From contig CP099428.1 of the NCBI GenBank assembly GCA_024114885.1, positions 1,674,001 to 1,738,000 on the forward strand: a DNA stretch of 64,000 nt, in the 5' to 3' direction. Of this stretch, positions 12,717 through 22,658 are shown piece by piece. Below the pieces are notes generated by a model that worked only from the letters and a program-made list of their open reading frames with translations, had not been told where the DNA came from and did no database searches. Positions within the stretch are counted from its first letter, which is position 1. Each line of letters starts with the position of its first letter. The stretch is from Septoria linicola (taxonomy: Eukaryota > Ascomycota > Dothideomycetes > Mycosphaerellales > Mycosphaerellaceae). Made by a program: the position numbers and the translations under genes.

Positions 12717-13932
12717 CTAGATCTTTCCAATGCCAGCATTGTTCAGCACATTCCTCTTCACGAGCGTGTTCTGAGTAGCAATTGCAGCTCCATGGCCCTG
12801 GTATCTCGACAAGAACGAGGTGCTGGTGGAACCTGTCAACGAACCGGAGCCGACGAGATTGTTAGGCTGGCACGCATGACCCAGAGTTGCGGTGCAAGCA
12901 CTGTTCAGATTGGTTGGGGCTGCAAACGTGGTGCCGACAGAGCCTTGAATCGGAGTCTTGATGTTCTCGAACTGGTTACCTTCGATCACGACGGCTGGGC
13001 CTGACTCGACGTCGAACGCATGACCAGTGTTGTCGGCAAAGTAGTTGTTGACCACGTGGAACAGCGCATTGGATCCGAGGACCTTGGGCGCGCGGCCAGA
13101 GACGCCGTGGATGTAGTTGCCCTGGGTTGCTATCAGTTCTGGTGAAGATACTCAAAGCCAACAATGTAAACATACCTTCATTGTGACTTTGTCGTTGTTA
13201 CCCTGCATCAAGAAAGCCCAGTAGTGATGACCATCACAACTAGCACTCCAGCTAGTCGTGCCATCAAAGTCGTTGTTGGTGAGAGAAATGCGCTTTGTTG
13301 CGTCTGGTCCTGTTCTGACCATTTGTCGGCCTACTCGAGATACCTGGCACCAGGGATTAGCAGATTCTCATCAGTGCAACTCCATGTAAGCTTGCCTTGA
13401 CGTGGTCCACCCAAACTAGATCGCCATCAATGTTCAAGGCGTCACCGCCCCAAACGTACTTTGGGTTCAGCTCCGTGATGTGAATGTTCTGAATGATCAC
13501 ATTGCTGACGCCGCCTATGATGCGCAGACCTTTGCCTCTGATGACTCCGCTGGTGCCCACACCGATGATTGTCTTGCGGGACGCCACATCGATGGCAGTA
13601 GGTCCAGCCTTGTCGTATGTTACTTGAGCAGCCGGATTGGTACTACACCAGTTGTTGGCATTGATGGCTAATTGGCATGCCGAGGAAGTGCCCCATGGCG
13701 CGCAGCCGGTCTCGGTGACTGAGCCCTCAGTTCCAACGAAGTCGAAAGTTTTGGTCAAGACTACGACACGTGCTGTGCTGTCTCCCAGGTAAGATACAAG
13801 TTGTGCGTTGGTAGAAGGCGTCACTCTTGCGGCGCTTCCTCCACCAGTGACTCCACTGGCAAATCCCTCGGCTGTACCAGTTTGTGCTGCTGCATGAGCA
13901 GCGAGAAGAAGCAAGGAAGAGATTGTCTTCAT
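12717..13932 (-). CDS. Secreted pectin lyase, polysaccharide lyase family 1
   Basis: Three exons (13932-13396, 13343-13176, 13121-12717) give 369 residues. Residues 1-16 (MKTISSLLLLAAHAAA) are a signal peptide. The rest reads as a parallel beta-helix lyase: QLAINANNWCS, the ALNIDGDLVWVDHVK strand, and then VSRVGRQMVRTG holding the catalytic-type arginine, followed by SCDGHHYW and a KGNYIHGVSGRAPKV strand. These match fungal pectin lyases, which cleave methylated pectin by beta-elimination outside the cell. The first intron has a GC donor (GCAAGC) and 52 nt; the second is GTATGT to CCCAG, 54 nt. The frame is intact. Pectate lyase is the main alternative; the GRQ context favours pectin lyase. 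Confidence 0.9.
13344..13395 (-). other. GC-AG intron in the pectin lyase gene
   Basis: The donor reads AAG|GCAAGC and the acceptor GCCAG, 52 nt apart, in phase 0. No GT donor nearby restores the conserved WVDHVKVSRVGRQ text. GC donors with this strong consensus are a known minor class. Confidence 0.75.
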
Positions 13933-15809
13933 GACTTAATAGATCTAAGTAGAAGATGAGAGAGCAAGGGAAAGATCGGCACCAATCAGTTCATATACTC
14001 TGCGGTGACCTCGCGTGGCAGATGCCATCTCGGTTGTCTGACACTGATAAGTCGAGAAGTCTGTGGCCTAGGCGAGCACCAGACATGCTGAACGAGGACG
14101 ATCGTCCTGGAGTGAGGACCAACTTTGGGTTGTGTCGCCGTGTGAAGCATGCCAAGAAGATCACGATGTGGGTGCTGATTTGAACGTGGTATCAAGTTGC
14201 CTCGCTCGTCGCTCAAGCACACCTAAGCTTGCATACGGAAGCTTTCGAACGATTGATGGCCTATGAGATAGATTGATGCCAAGCTTGCCCCTCCGAGGAA
14301 GAGCAATATATCTGCGACGTGACGTGGAATAGGCGAGCAACAGCTAGGCGACTGCCGCAAATGGCAGCTCAGCCGCATGCGTAGACTAGCCTGACAAAAA
14401 CGGGAGAAAGATGCATCCCATCAGCGGCGCTATCTCGCGCACACTGCGTCTCGTGCATCGCTGGCTTGTAGATCGCAGTCACCAGCTACAGCTTGCATTG
14501 GAATGATGTGAGCGCTTAGGGTACAGAGGTAGCTGGCGGCGAAGTTTCTCGTTTGGTAATGGTCATGCGGTTCCGTTGTTAGGGAGCTGTGCAGTAAGTC
14601 AGACGAGGGGATAGCACTGGCAAGTGTCAGTATCGTGATAATGCTGCCCGATGGATTCTAGTTGGTAGGTCGTCGTGGAACGTTGATTCAACAGGTTAAG
14701 GTGTCATCGGCAGAGACATAGCTGTGCTTTCTCGTACTGGCATTCAGTCGCGCGGTGTGGCGCAAACCGAGCATGGTGACTACCACGGGCTTGAGGTTCA
14801 TGTTGTGCTGTTGTCAAGAGCAAGAGGCAGATGGAGCAGCGGATCAAGTTTTCGACCAGGCGGGACAGACGTCCTTGGCGCGCTATCATCTTGCAATGTT
14901 TTGCTTGCCTTTGTCTTTCAGGACATTGCGGCATACTTCGCGCGGTCGTCGCTAAGCGCTGAGGCTCTACACACAAATCAAGCTTGGTTCCTTGCGCAGA
15001 GACTCCTCCTCGCCGCGTGGGAAGAGATCAGCTCTTCTCATCCCAATGGCCAGAACTCCCGACTCTTTTCGCATCTCGATGGCCGACAGCACGACCACTG
15101 CGAGCTGCGAATGCTCTGCCTGCCAGTGTACTAGACAAGTTATTCTCGCATAACAGAAGCCAATGCTCGACAACGATTCAAGCCGTTGTGCAAAGCTTCG
15201 AAGCCGTTCTCGAATCTTCGTGCGCAACGTGAGCTCCAGGTGAAGGCGCCTGGTGTGCTGAAACTTGACGGAGCATCGTTATCATGCTGGAGCCCAAGTG
15301 GACCACATCGCGTTGAACAATGAAGAGGGTTCAGTATGTGTGCGAAGAAGACACGGGGTGATGGAAGTGGATCGAAGGATGGCAGCTGAAGATGCACTTA
15401 AGGTTGGTGCCAAGGTCGAAACAAGCACGCCGTTCTGCTCACTTACAGATTTGTTGGCTGTCATGCGCAACTGCAAGTTGCCAAAGCTCGCAGCGTCTTG
15501 ATCAAGCGTATGCTATGCCTTTTGAACCATTACTGATGCCGCTCAACTTGGACCGCAAGCGGTCCGGAAACGCTGCATTTGGCACGTGAGACAGCCCCGA
15601 AACCTTCAAGCTGTGCCTCTTGACTACAGTACACGATCTTCACTACAACGTCACATCGTCAGTACCTTGACATGCATGCGATCCTTGGGGCCGTGCGTAT
15701 GAGCGACCACGAAGGAGCAAAGGATATCCCAGCGAGTTTCTCTGTTCCCGGAGACCCCTGGCAAGACCTGATCTTTGGCATCAGAATCGACTTGAAAGAC
15801 ACCATTACG
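13933..15809. other. Intergenic, no gene recognised
   Basis: This 1.9-kb stretch holds the presumed promoter of the pectin lyase gene and otherwise only overlapping short frames on both strands, none with a recognisable motif, signal peptide or codon pattern. Confidence 0.45.
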
Positions 15810-16523
15810 ATGGCCCGGCTGTCTTGGAACACAGCTCACTGCAGCACAATTCATCTCTTCTATCTATCGCTGATCTTCTTCACAAGCCATGTGAATGCTG
15901 ATCTACGTATCACATTCTCTCCAGATACACTAGATAGTTGCGCAAGCCCAGTCAATGCCACAGAGCACGGAGGAGTAACATTCACGACTGGCAATACGCC
16001 TCCGCAGGGCCCGTAATCAGCTTGCTTCAACCTCCGCCAACTGTTCACCTCGAACTCTTCAACCGGAAATGCGTCACAATCAGCTGCCTACAGAAATTAC
16101 CCTCCCTATGACTGGACCTACTCGATCGAGAATCAAGCTGCATTCAATGGCGAAGCGAACTACAGCCGCATCTGGTATGAGCAGACGGATCAGCTACCGC
16201 CCGCCTCCAATGCTGGCACTGCCGTTCGCTACCTTGTCGTCTACTCGGGACCAGATTGCACAGACCTGAGCGAGGAAGGTGCAGTGCCTCGCCAAGATCT
16301 ACCTTACTATACCTGGAGCTGCGTGAGTCAAGGACAATGCAGAAAGGCTGCAATCAAAATCATGAGTTTCCGGATAATGAATGCTGCGGATGTTGAGGAC
16401 CCAAATCGTGGTGGTGGAGGTTGCGAAGACTTTGCGTTACGAGCCGCAGCGCCAGGAACCAGTGCCGGACATGGTGTTGTCTTCTTGGTGATGGCATGGA
16501 CTATAATATGGTGCTGGACATAG
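15810..16523 (+). pseudogene. Secreted, probably GPI-anchored protein with one in-frame stop
   Basis: The frame starts MARLSWNTAHC with a signal peptide ending about residue 30 (FFTSHVNA). It runs through DTLDSCASPVNATEHGG, stops at TAA 16014-16016 (codon 69), and then continues in the same frame for 168 codons. The second part has SACFNLRQLF, N-glycosylation sites (NSS, NAS), paired cysteines and a C-terminal Ser/Gly-Ala-Gly segment followed by a hydrophobic tail (GVVFLVMAWTIIWCWT), the layout of a GPI-anchored surface protein. The family is not one I can name. The stop needs only CAA to TAA. An 81-nt intron (16013-16093, GTAATC to CTACAG) would also remove it, but would delete the cysteine and glycosylation sites. 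Either this is a nonsense allele or the gene is spliced there. Confidence 0.6.
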
Positions 16524-17256
16524 ATTTTGACCTTGGCGCTGCTCTGCGAATAACCACAGGCATTCAAGACTGATATCGGATTGGAATGGGTAGTAAGCTG
16601 GCTGTTCAATTATATTATCTGTGAATCTTGAGAGCAGAAAATATGCTGATCAACAGGGCCCCTCACCTGCGAACATCTGAAGAGTACCCATACCACAGTG
16701 TCAAATTTGTAGCTTAGCCTCAATAATGCACAATGTCTTTTGGTCAAATTAGCACATGCATAATCGTCTCTCTCGGATTGCAACCTGCCGAGCAGTCCAC
16801 TCTACAGCCTTTCAACTAGTGTAGGCAGCCTCAAGTCTAGAGAAAATGGTCATGATTAGTGAGCCTCGCGGTGGTAACTAGACTCGTTACAGAATTGTTT
16901 AGTGAACAAGAGACAGAACAAAAGGAACAGAGTTCTCACATGGTTGGACGTGGCCAGTAAAGTCCTGACAGCCGCCAACACAATAAGCTGGTACCTGCAT
17001 GTCAAAATCACAATCGAACATGGCCGAACAACGTTTTGAGGGTATCCTGACCCGCAGCAAGTACGTTTTTGCCTCGAGGATGTCGTGCAGAAGCTCTACA
17101 ACGCTGACCATGAGAACAGAAATGCTGGCTCATAATACCAAGCGCCACCTTCATTAGATGCACTATGTGGAAACGGCTTCCCTCCCGGATTCGGGTCCAT
17201 TTGCATCAGTAGGATTCCGACCAGAAGATACCTAGTCCTGGCCACTTGAGCTGATC
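16524..17256. other. Intergenic plus unresolved 5' part of the carbonic anhydrase gene
   Basis: Positions 17020-17256 may hold the missing N-terminal exons of the next gene. An ATG at 17020 opens MAEQRFEGILTRSK and is followed by a GTACGT donor-like site. The frame that joins the conserved CSDAR exon reads PDSGPFASVGFRPEDT, then hits TAG at 17233-17235. I found no acceptor that links these pieces in frame, so the 5' end is left open. The rest of the stretch shows no gene. Confidence 0.4.
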
Positions 17257-17764
17257 ATGTCGACCGCAGTCTCCTGCTCTGATGCTCGTGTGGAGCCTAC
17301 TGACTTCCTGAAGTTGCAGAAGGGTGAGGCCATTATCATTCGAGATGCTGGAGCACGCATAGACGAAGGCGTCTTTCGGTCACTGTCGGTCATGGGAACC
17401 GTCGCCCCGATGGGTTTGATCGCGGTCATTCATCATACCGGTTCGTGTAGTCTTTATCCGATAGACGATCGTGCTGACAGATGCTCAGACTGCGGCGGAG
17501 TGTACATCTCGGATGCAGAGGTGAATCAGAGACTGGCTTCACGTAACCCAAACCACGCGCATGAACTTCCAGCATCGTTTGGAACCTTCGGAGAGTAATA
17601 TTTTGCATTTCCCAGCTCCTTTCGCCCTCGCTAAAGTACGTGGCAGTATCGGACTCGACGAGAGCATACGACAAGATGTCGCTAAGCTGAAGGCCTGGCG
17701 CTTTCTAGCACCAACGACGGCAGTCAAGGGTTTTGCCCTCACGCTTGAGACTGGTGAAATCTGA
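17257..17764 (+). CDS. Beta-carbonic anhydrase-like protein, 5' end uncertain
   Basis: Three exons (17257-17440, 17489-17594, 17647-17764) are joined by introns of 48 and 52 nt (GTTCGT to GCTCAG; GTAATA to GGCAG). The product of this minimal model is 135 residues. The zinc-binding set of beta-carbonic anhydrases is complete: Cys7 and Asp9-Arg11 in CSDAR, then His60 and Cys63 in HHTDCGG. It continues with FGTFGDIGLDESIRQDV and ends TLETGEI. The enzyme interconverts carbon dioxide and bicarbonate. Without splicing, the frame reads on through the first intron and destroys the HHTDC site, so the introns are well supported. The family normally has about 30 or more extra N-terminal residues; here they are missing or lie in an unresolved or damaged upstream exon. 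Confidence 0.75.
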
Positions 17765-19551
17765 GAGGTCGAGTAAGTACTCAGCGCAGTATCTCAGGCG
17801 GCTGCGACTAAGAGTGTCAATATATCGGTACCATCAAGTACTACAGCAGGTGAAGGGATTGTGAGGAACTCGTTACTTTGAGCCGGGGGTGGGCACTCGC
17901 AGCACGATAAGTCGGGGTGTCTAGAGTGCAGGTCATCCATCGGGCTAGGGATTTGAAGTACCACCTTCATACTAGGCGAAACCGTCCATTCGTGTCGTGT
18001 GTATGCGAGGACATGGTAGTCGAGGCGGATGACGGCTGCGAGATGTCTCAGAACGCGACAAGCCAAATCCCACAGCCTAGACATGCATACGGCTGGATCC
18101 TAGAGTCGTTTCTCATGGCCACGCAATAGATCTCATCTCACACGTGGTTGGGCATAGAAGGTTTCGATCTGCAACGCTTGGGCATCATCGCAGCAACTTC
18201 AGTTCTGGATCTGTTCTACTGACCAGACACCTCACTTCCATCGACGATGAGGTATCGAAAGCGATTCAGCAGTGAAGTGGAACGTGTCAGGTTATACGAC
18301 GAGGTGAGGACTGCCCTGGTCGCTCGTGCATGCGTGCCGTTTTGGTTGTCTCGTTTTCGGCAAGCAGATACCTGGTAATGCGGCGACTTGCAAGCCATGC
18401 TGTGCATCCGAGTTGATGAATCGTTCCTTGCTTGTGGCGCGATAGCGATCAGCACGTTGTCGCCTCGGCGAGTAAAGTGAAAACCACGTGACAATATGCC
18501 AAGCCGAAGTGAATGGAAGTTTGCGGCCTGCCAATCTTTCACTTTTCGAAATCCATCTTCAGCAAGCCAAATGACGCCCCCTCATTCGTCAGACCATCGC
18601 ACCGGTGAGTCGAACAAGGCAAAACCAATGAGTCACCTGGGAAACGGCTCTCATTGGTTGAGGCGGCGTGGATTGTGAGCCCCACAGCGCTGCCCGCTGA
18701 AGCATAAGAGAAGAGGTTTCCTGCCCGTAAACCTCTTCTCCTTTCTTCTCCATGCTTTCTTTGCCATTTGGCTTAGATCAATGTGTAGTACCTGTTCTTC
18801 GAAGATTAATCTCTTTTGACAAGGCTACGGCCTTCATCACGATTATCATATTTTTGCAACCACAGAAGAGGCCTCTTGAGCTTGCTCGTTGTCTCTCCTG
18901 ACAGTGTCGCTGTTTGCCTTTGCACTGCCGCCAGCCGACGCGAAATCACTTTTCATCAACGCCTCGCACACGCGGGTACTTGGAGAAGAGTCTGAATGAC
19001 CATTGTTCGCCTTAAAGAACCAGAAGCAGACCCGAGAAGGCACGGAAAAGTTTGCAACGTACGGTAGTCGCTCATGGGAAGGCTTGGGTTCCACCTTTGG
19101 TAGTTACGACTTTCTCTGCGTGAGATGCGACTGGCAGAGGCGATAAAGAGGGCTTCGGCGAGTCTATGGACGATGAGGCAGTGGAGAGCCCAACTTCCAG
19201 TGCCAACTTCCAACATAACAATCTCGAGTGTAGGAAGACATAAGTCGAGCCATCTCCCGACACGGACGTAACCACCGCAGATTGGCATCCGCTAGTGTCT
19301 TTCAGCTCTCGACACGTCCGACCGCGCCGGTATCCTGCGGGGGGCAGTGGTATGCATGCAAAACAGTGCTCCAGCGTGGCACGCCTTGCGAGGCTGCAAT
19401 GTGTAAGCGCTCAATTCTCTATAATGTGGTGCGCAACTACCTGATGGCCACCTGCGCTGACGGAGACATCTCCATCCTGTTGTACAATACTCTGAGCGGA
19501 GACTGCCATGCCGCCGACCCTCATCTTACCCTTCTTCCAAGCTCGTTCAGT
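17765..19551. other. Intergenic, no gene recognised
   Basis: Short frames overlap on both strands, but none shows a domain, splice-consistent exon chain or protein-like composition. It separates the carbonic anhydrase from the 3' end of the mitochondrial gene on the opposite strand. Confidence 0.4.
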
Positions 19552-20322
19552 CTATGCAGTCTTTGGCTTCTGCTTGCCAATCTGCCAGCCCCATTTCCGC
19601 AGCTGTTTGACCACCTTTGGCGTGATGGCCAAAGTGATTGGTATCCGGAAGAAGATGAGCGACTTGTGCACTCCGTAGGCTAGAAGAAGCTGCGTTCCGA
19701 GACCTGCATACTGATCAGTTGACGCGCGCGAAAGAGATGACATAGAGTGCCTACTTGGGTTCTTCCTTTTCGCCTGCTCAGCGAACTGATCACCAGCCTC
19801 GCGAGCTGCTGCTGCTGCCTCCTCCGCAGCTGATGCTTCCTTTTCGAGCCGCCTGTCTTTCAGACTGGGCATGACCTTTTCTGCCATATCCCAGAAGCCG
19901 TCCATGATTGTATGCTCAATCTCTGCTATGCGCTCGGTGCCAAACCATTTCACGGCGAGAAAGCAGAATGGGAAATCGAGCACGGACAGACCAAGATAGA
20001 TGCCCGTCACAGTCCACCCGTACTTCCGCGACATCTCCTTCATGCGCCCTGACAAGGTGGTGGGCTTTGCGCCTTCTGTAGCCTGACTGCTGTTGTTGCG
20101 ACACGTCTGCCGACTGGATCGGAAGCGTGACGCGCGCCATGCTTTCTGTCCTAGCGATGATGGTCGTGCGTTTGCGATCGTAAACCCTCGCTTTGGAGCT
20201 GCTCCTCTGCCAGGCAGCTTCGGGAGCTGTCTTGCAAAACTTTGCCTCATCGAAGCTCCCAGGACCCCATCGTGCAGCGACGCCTGGCGCAATAGCTGCA
20301 ATAGTCGAGGCGACTTGAGCAT
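19552..20322 (-). CDS. Mitochondrial DUF1279/FAM210-like membrane protein
   Basis: Two exons (20322-19755 and 19703-19552) give 239 residues; the 51-nt intron (GTAGGC to ATGCAG, branch CTGAT) is needed to join KRKNPS to LGTQLLLAYGVHKSL. The first 70 residues are rich in Arg, Ser and Leu and lack acidic residues, as in a mitochondrial targeting peptide. Residues about 95-140 (KEMSRKYGWTVTGIYLGLSVLDFPFCF) hold the DUF1279 transmembrane segment, followed by a charged Ala-rich coiled coil and a second hydrophobic segment ending KQLRKWGWQIGK. Members of the family sit in the inner mitochondrial membrane; a yeast relative is annotated as Nat2, but its biochemical role is poorly defined. Confidence 0.85.
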   Translation of the reverse strand: MLKSPRLLQLLRQASLHDGVLGASMRQSFARQLPKLPGRGAAPKRGFTIANARPSSLGQKAWRASRFRSSRQTCRNNSSQATEGAKPTTLSGRMKEMSRKYGWTVTGIYLGLSVLDFPFCFLAVKWFGTERIAEIEHTIMDGFWDMAEKVMPSLKDRRLEKEASAAEEAAAAAREAGDQFAEQAKRKNPSRHSMSSLSRASTDQYAGLGTQLLLAYGVHKSLIFFRIPITLAITPKVVKQLRKWGWQIGKQKPKTA

Positions 20323-22161
20323 GGCTGGCTCGCGATTGGTGAGGACTTCTGATGAGTAGTATGCCGACAGCAGATCAATGCTCCCACACTGTCGCTGCTC
20401 ATCACTTTCGGGCTCAGGTTTCCAGCGCTAACTAGTTAGCGCGACTGCGACTTGGCAGCGCCGATCTCTCCGTCTGGATTGTCCTTCACTACACACGCGA
20501 CCACCGAGACTACGCGAGGCAGTTTCACGGTACGACCGCGTGTGCAAAAGATTGCAACATTCTCTCAGGTCGCGTGATGGTCTCACTCATCAAACACGGA
20601 CGCCGAGAAACCTTCAGCGGTTCTGCCGTGGGCCCGTGAGGCTCCGTGGCCGACCATGAGGCTCAATGTAACGCAGACTAGTTGCGACTGTGCCGCACAT
20701 TGTCAAACTCAAACTCGGAAAGATGATGGCCGACCGTTTGCTGCCCAAATGCTTTCGTCTGTTGGGCACGCAATACGTCCTAGATGGTCTGAACACGGAA
20801 TTGGCTGTGCTCGCCCTCGAGTCTGGACGCAGAATCACGGCAAGCCGAGTCTCGATCGTGGACCGGCCGACGAGTCGCACAGAACAACAGCTCCCAGGAA
20901 CGCGTCCAAGCCGTAAGCGAGGGCGGCGGCTACGGACGACACCGAGTAGATCACCCTAGTGAATACCAATCATCTTCACACTGAGCGTAGAGTCTGCCTG
21001 AGAACGATCCTTGGGCTGCATCGAAGGCCGAAGGAATGCTCTCGTGCTCAGCTCAGTCGATTAGTGGCATTCTTGCAATTACCCTATTCGAGCGCCGTTC
21101 TTACAGATCTGGTCATTGGCGTGGACAAGTTTGTGACCTTCACCGTAGTCACAGTCGATCTGCGTTCTCGAGAACGCCACACGTGATACCACCAGAGCGT
21201 GAAGGACTAATTGTGCGGTACGAGGATTCGGATGCCTGCTTTCGGGGGTCACACCTTTTTGGTACAGAGGGTTGTAATTGTGCGCAAGACACGTGTGGTT
21301 GTATACGCTATTTCCGTAGACCACTACATCCTGTGCTTCGGTCGGCATATTTGCGCTCCAAACTATAGCAAAATTACTGTATAAGCGCTGCGCCGGGATA
21401 GTGCTGGTGAGGCAGATGATGGCGTATGATGTGAATGAGTTGCGGCTAAAGTCTATCTTCCGGATGATTGTCCACGTGAAGAGCCCTAACTTAGTCTGTC
21501 TTGAACTCTATGCAGATACGCATCCTCGGCACCACACAAGCCAGGTGTGGCTGAGGAGAATGCACGAATATGGCCAGAGCTTTGATCTACCACAGCATCG
21601 CAAGGATCTGGTGTCCACGACATTGATCCTGGCGGCACTCTGCCACAACCGCATCCTCTACTCTTCTCTTGCAAGCGGCCTGTCATCGAAACGCAGCAAG
21701 TGGACCTTTAGCTCAGTAGCATCGCCATTACTTCGCTGTTTGCTTTGAAGGTTATTTGGAGCCTTCTTTTAGCGTCACTGCAGCCCGAAACGGCTCGCTA
21801 CAGTCTCACGCTGTGTGCAAAGGCTGACGTTGCCAGGACTGCCGAGCGGACGTGAAGCAGGCAGGGTGCTCAAGCACATGAGAGGCTGCAGGCTAGCCAG
21901 CTACGGAAAACATAAAGGCCTCCAGCCCACAGGTATCGCCAAGGGTAAGCCCACCATTGCCCACCTTGTTGTTGTGCTACGACTTGATCTACTCTTCTCT
22001 TTCCAATCACATCCACTCCACCTGTGGCCTCTGACAAAAGCATTACGTTCCACTGCTTCAGCACTATGTATATACACCCAGGCCTCGCTGTTTCGTTCGC
22101 GACATACCCAAGTCCCCCTTCCTTAGCATCCTCAGACGTCTCCTACGACGACCTCTACAAC
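20323..22161. other. Intergenic, no gene recognised
   Basis: The segment is 1.8 kb of ordinary composition. Overlapping short frames exist but none is convincing. The 5' untranslated region or a first exon of the gene at 22162 may lie in the last 150 bases. Confidence 0.4.
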
Positions 22162-22461
22162 ATGGGAGCCAACACAAACGTCAACATTGACGGCATCGGT
22201 GTTTTGAACTACCAGCGTGCCATCGACATTGCACGCAACTCGGAAGGAGAACTGGACCCAACTGTGTCGGCATATCTAGAAGGAGCACTCACAGATATCT
22301 GGAGCCGTGTCTCGATACAACCCGACGACTATGTCATGACCAAAGACGAATTCGCTGTGTTCAACTACTACCGACGTCGCTTCGACGAAAACACTGTGGC
22401 GGAAAACGCTGTGGCCAGATACTGGGCAAATACGTACGACAACCCAGCCGCTACCACATAA
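22162..22461 (+). CDS. Small conserved fungal protein of unknown function
   Basis: From ATG 22162 the frame encodes 99 residues. The text LDPTVSAYLEGALTDIWSRV and DDYVMTKDEFAVFNYYRRRF looks like a compact helical protein found widely in ascomycetes, but I cannot name a function. An in-frame ATG at 22066 would add 32 residues with no clear signal, and a first exon further upstream is possible, so the start is uncertain. The gene ends about 200 bp before the next gene on the same strand. Confidence 0.6.
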   Translation: MGANTNVNIDGIGVLNYQRAIDIARNSEGELDPTVSAYLEGALTDIWSRVSIQPDDYVMTKDEFAVFNYYRRRFDENTVAENAVARYWANTYDNPAATT

Positions 22462-22658
22462 TCTTGTGAGTATGCCGACTTCCGGACTCTGCACCTCGAG
22501 GCGCCTTGGCTTCCGATCTGGTCCACCTATTCTCACGCTATCAATACTCACAGCAGAGACGCTATCGCGCTGGACGTGAAAGCTAACACACCACTGGTAG
22601 CAGGTATTACGCGTGGCTGCATCGCCAGTAGCTGCAGACCCCTGCTTGCGTGCCAAAT

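Noticed and set aside
14724..15134. 136-codon plus-strand frame between the pectin lyase and the GPI-like gene
   Set aside because: Three other frames are open over the same bases and none resembles a protein; probably chance.
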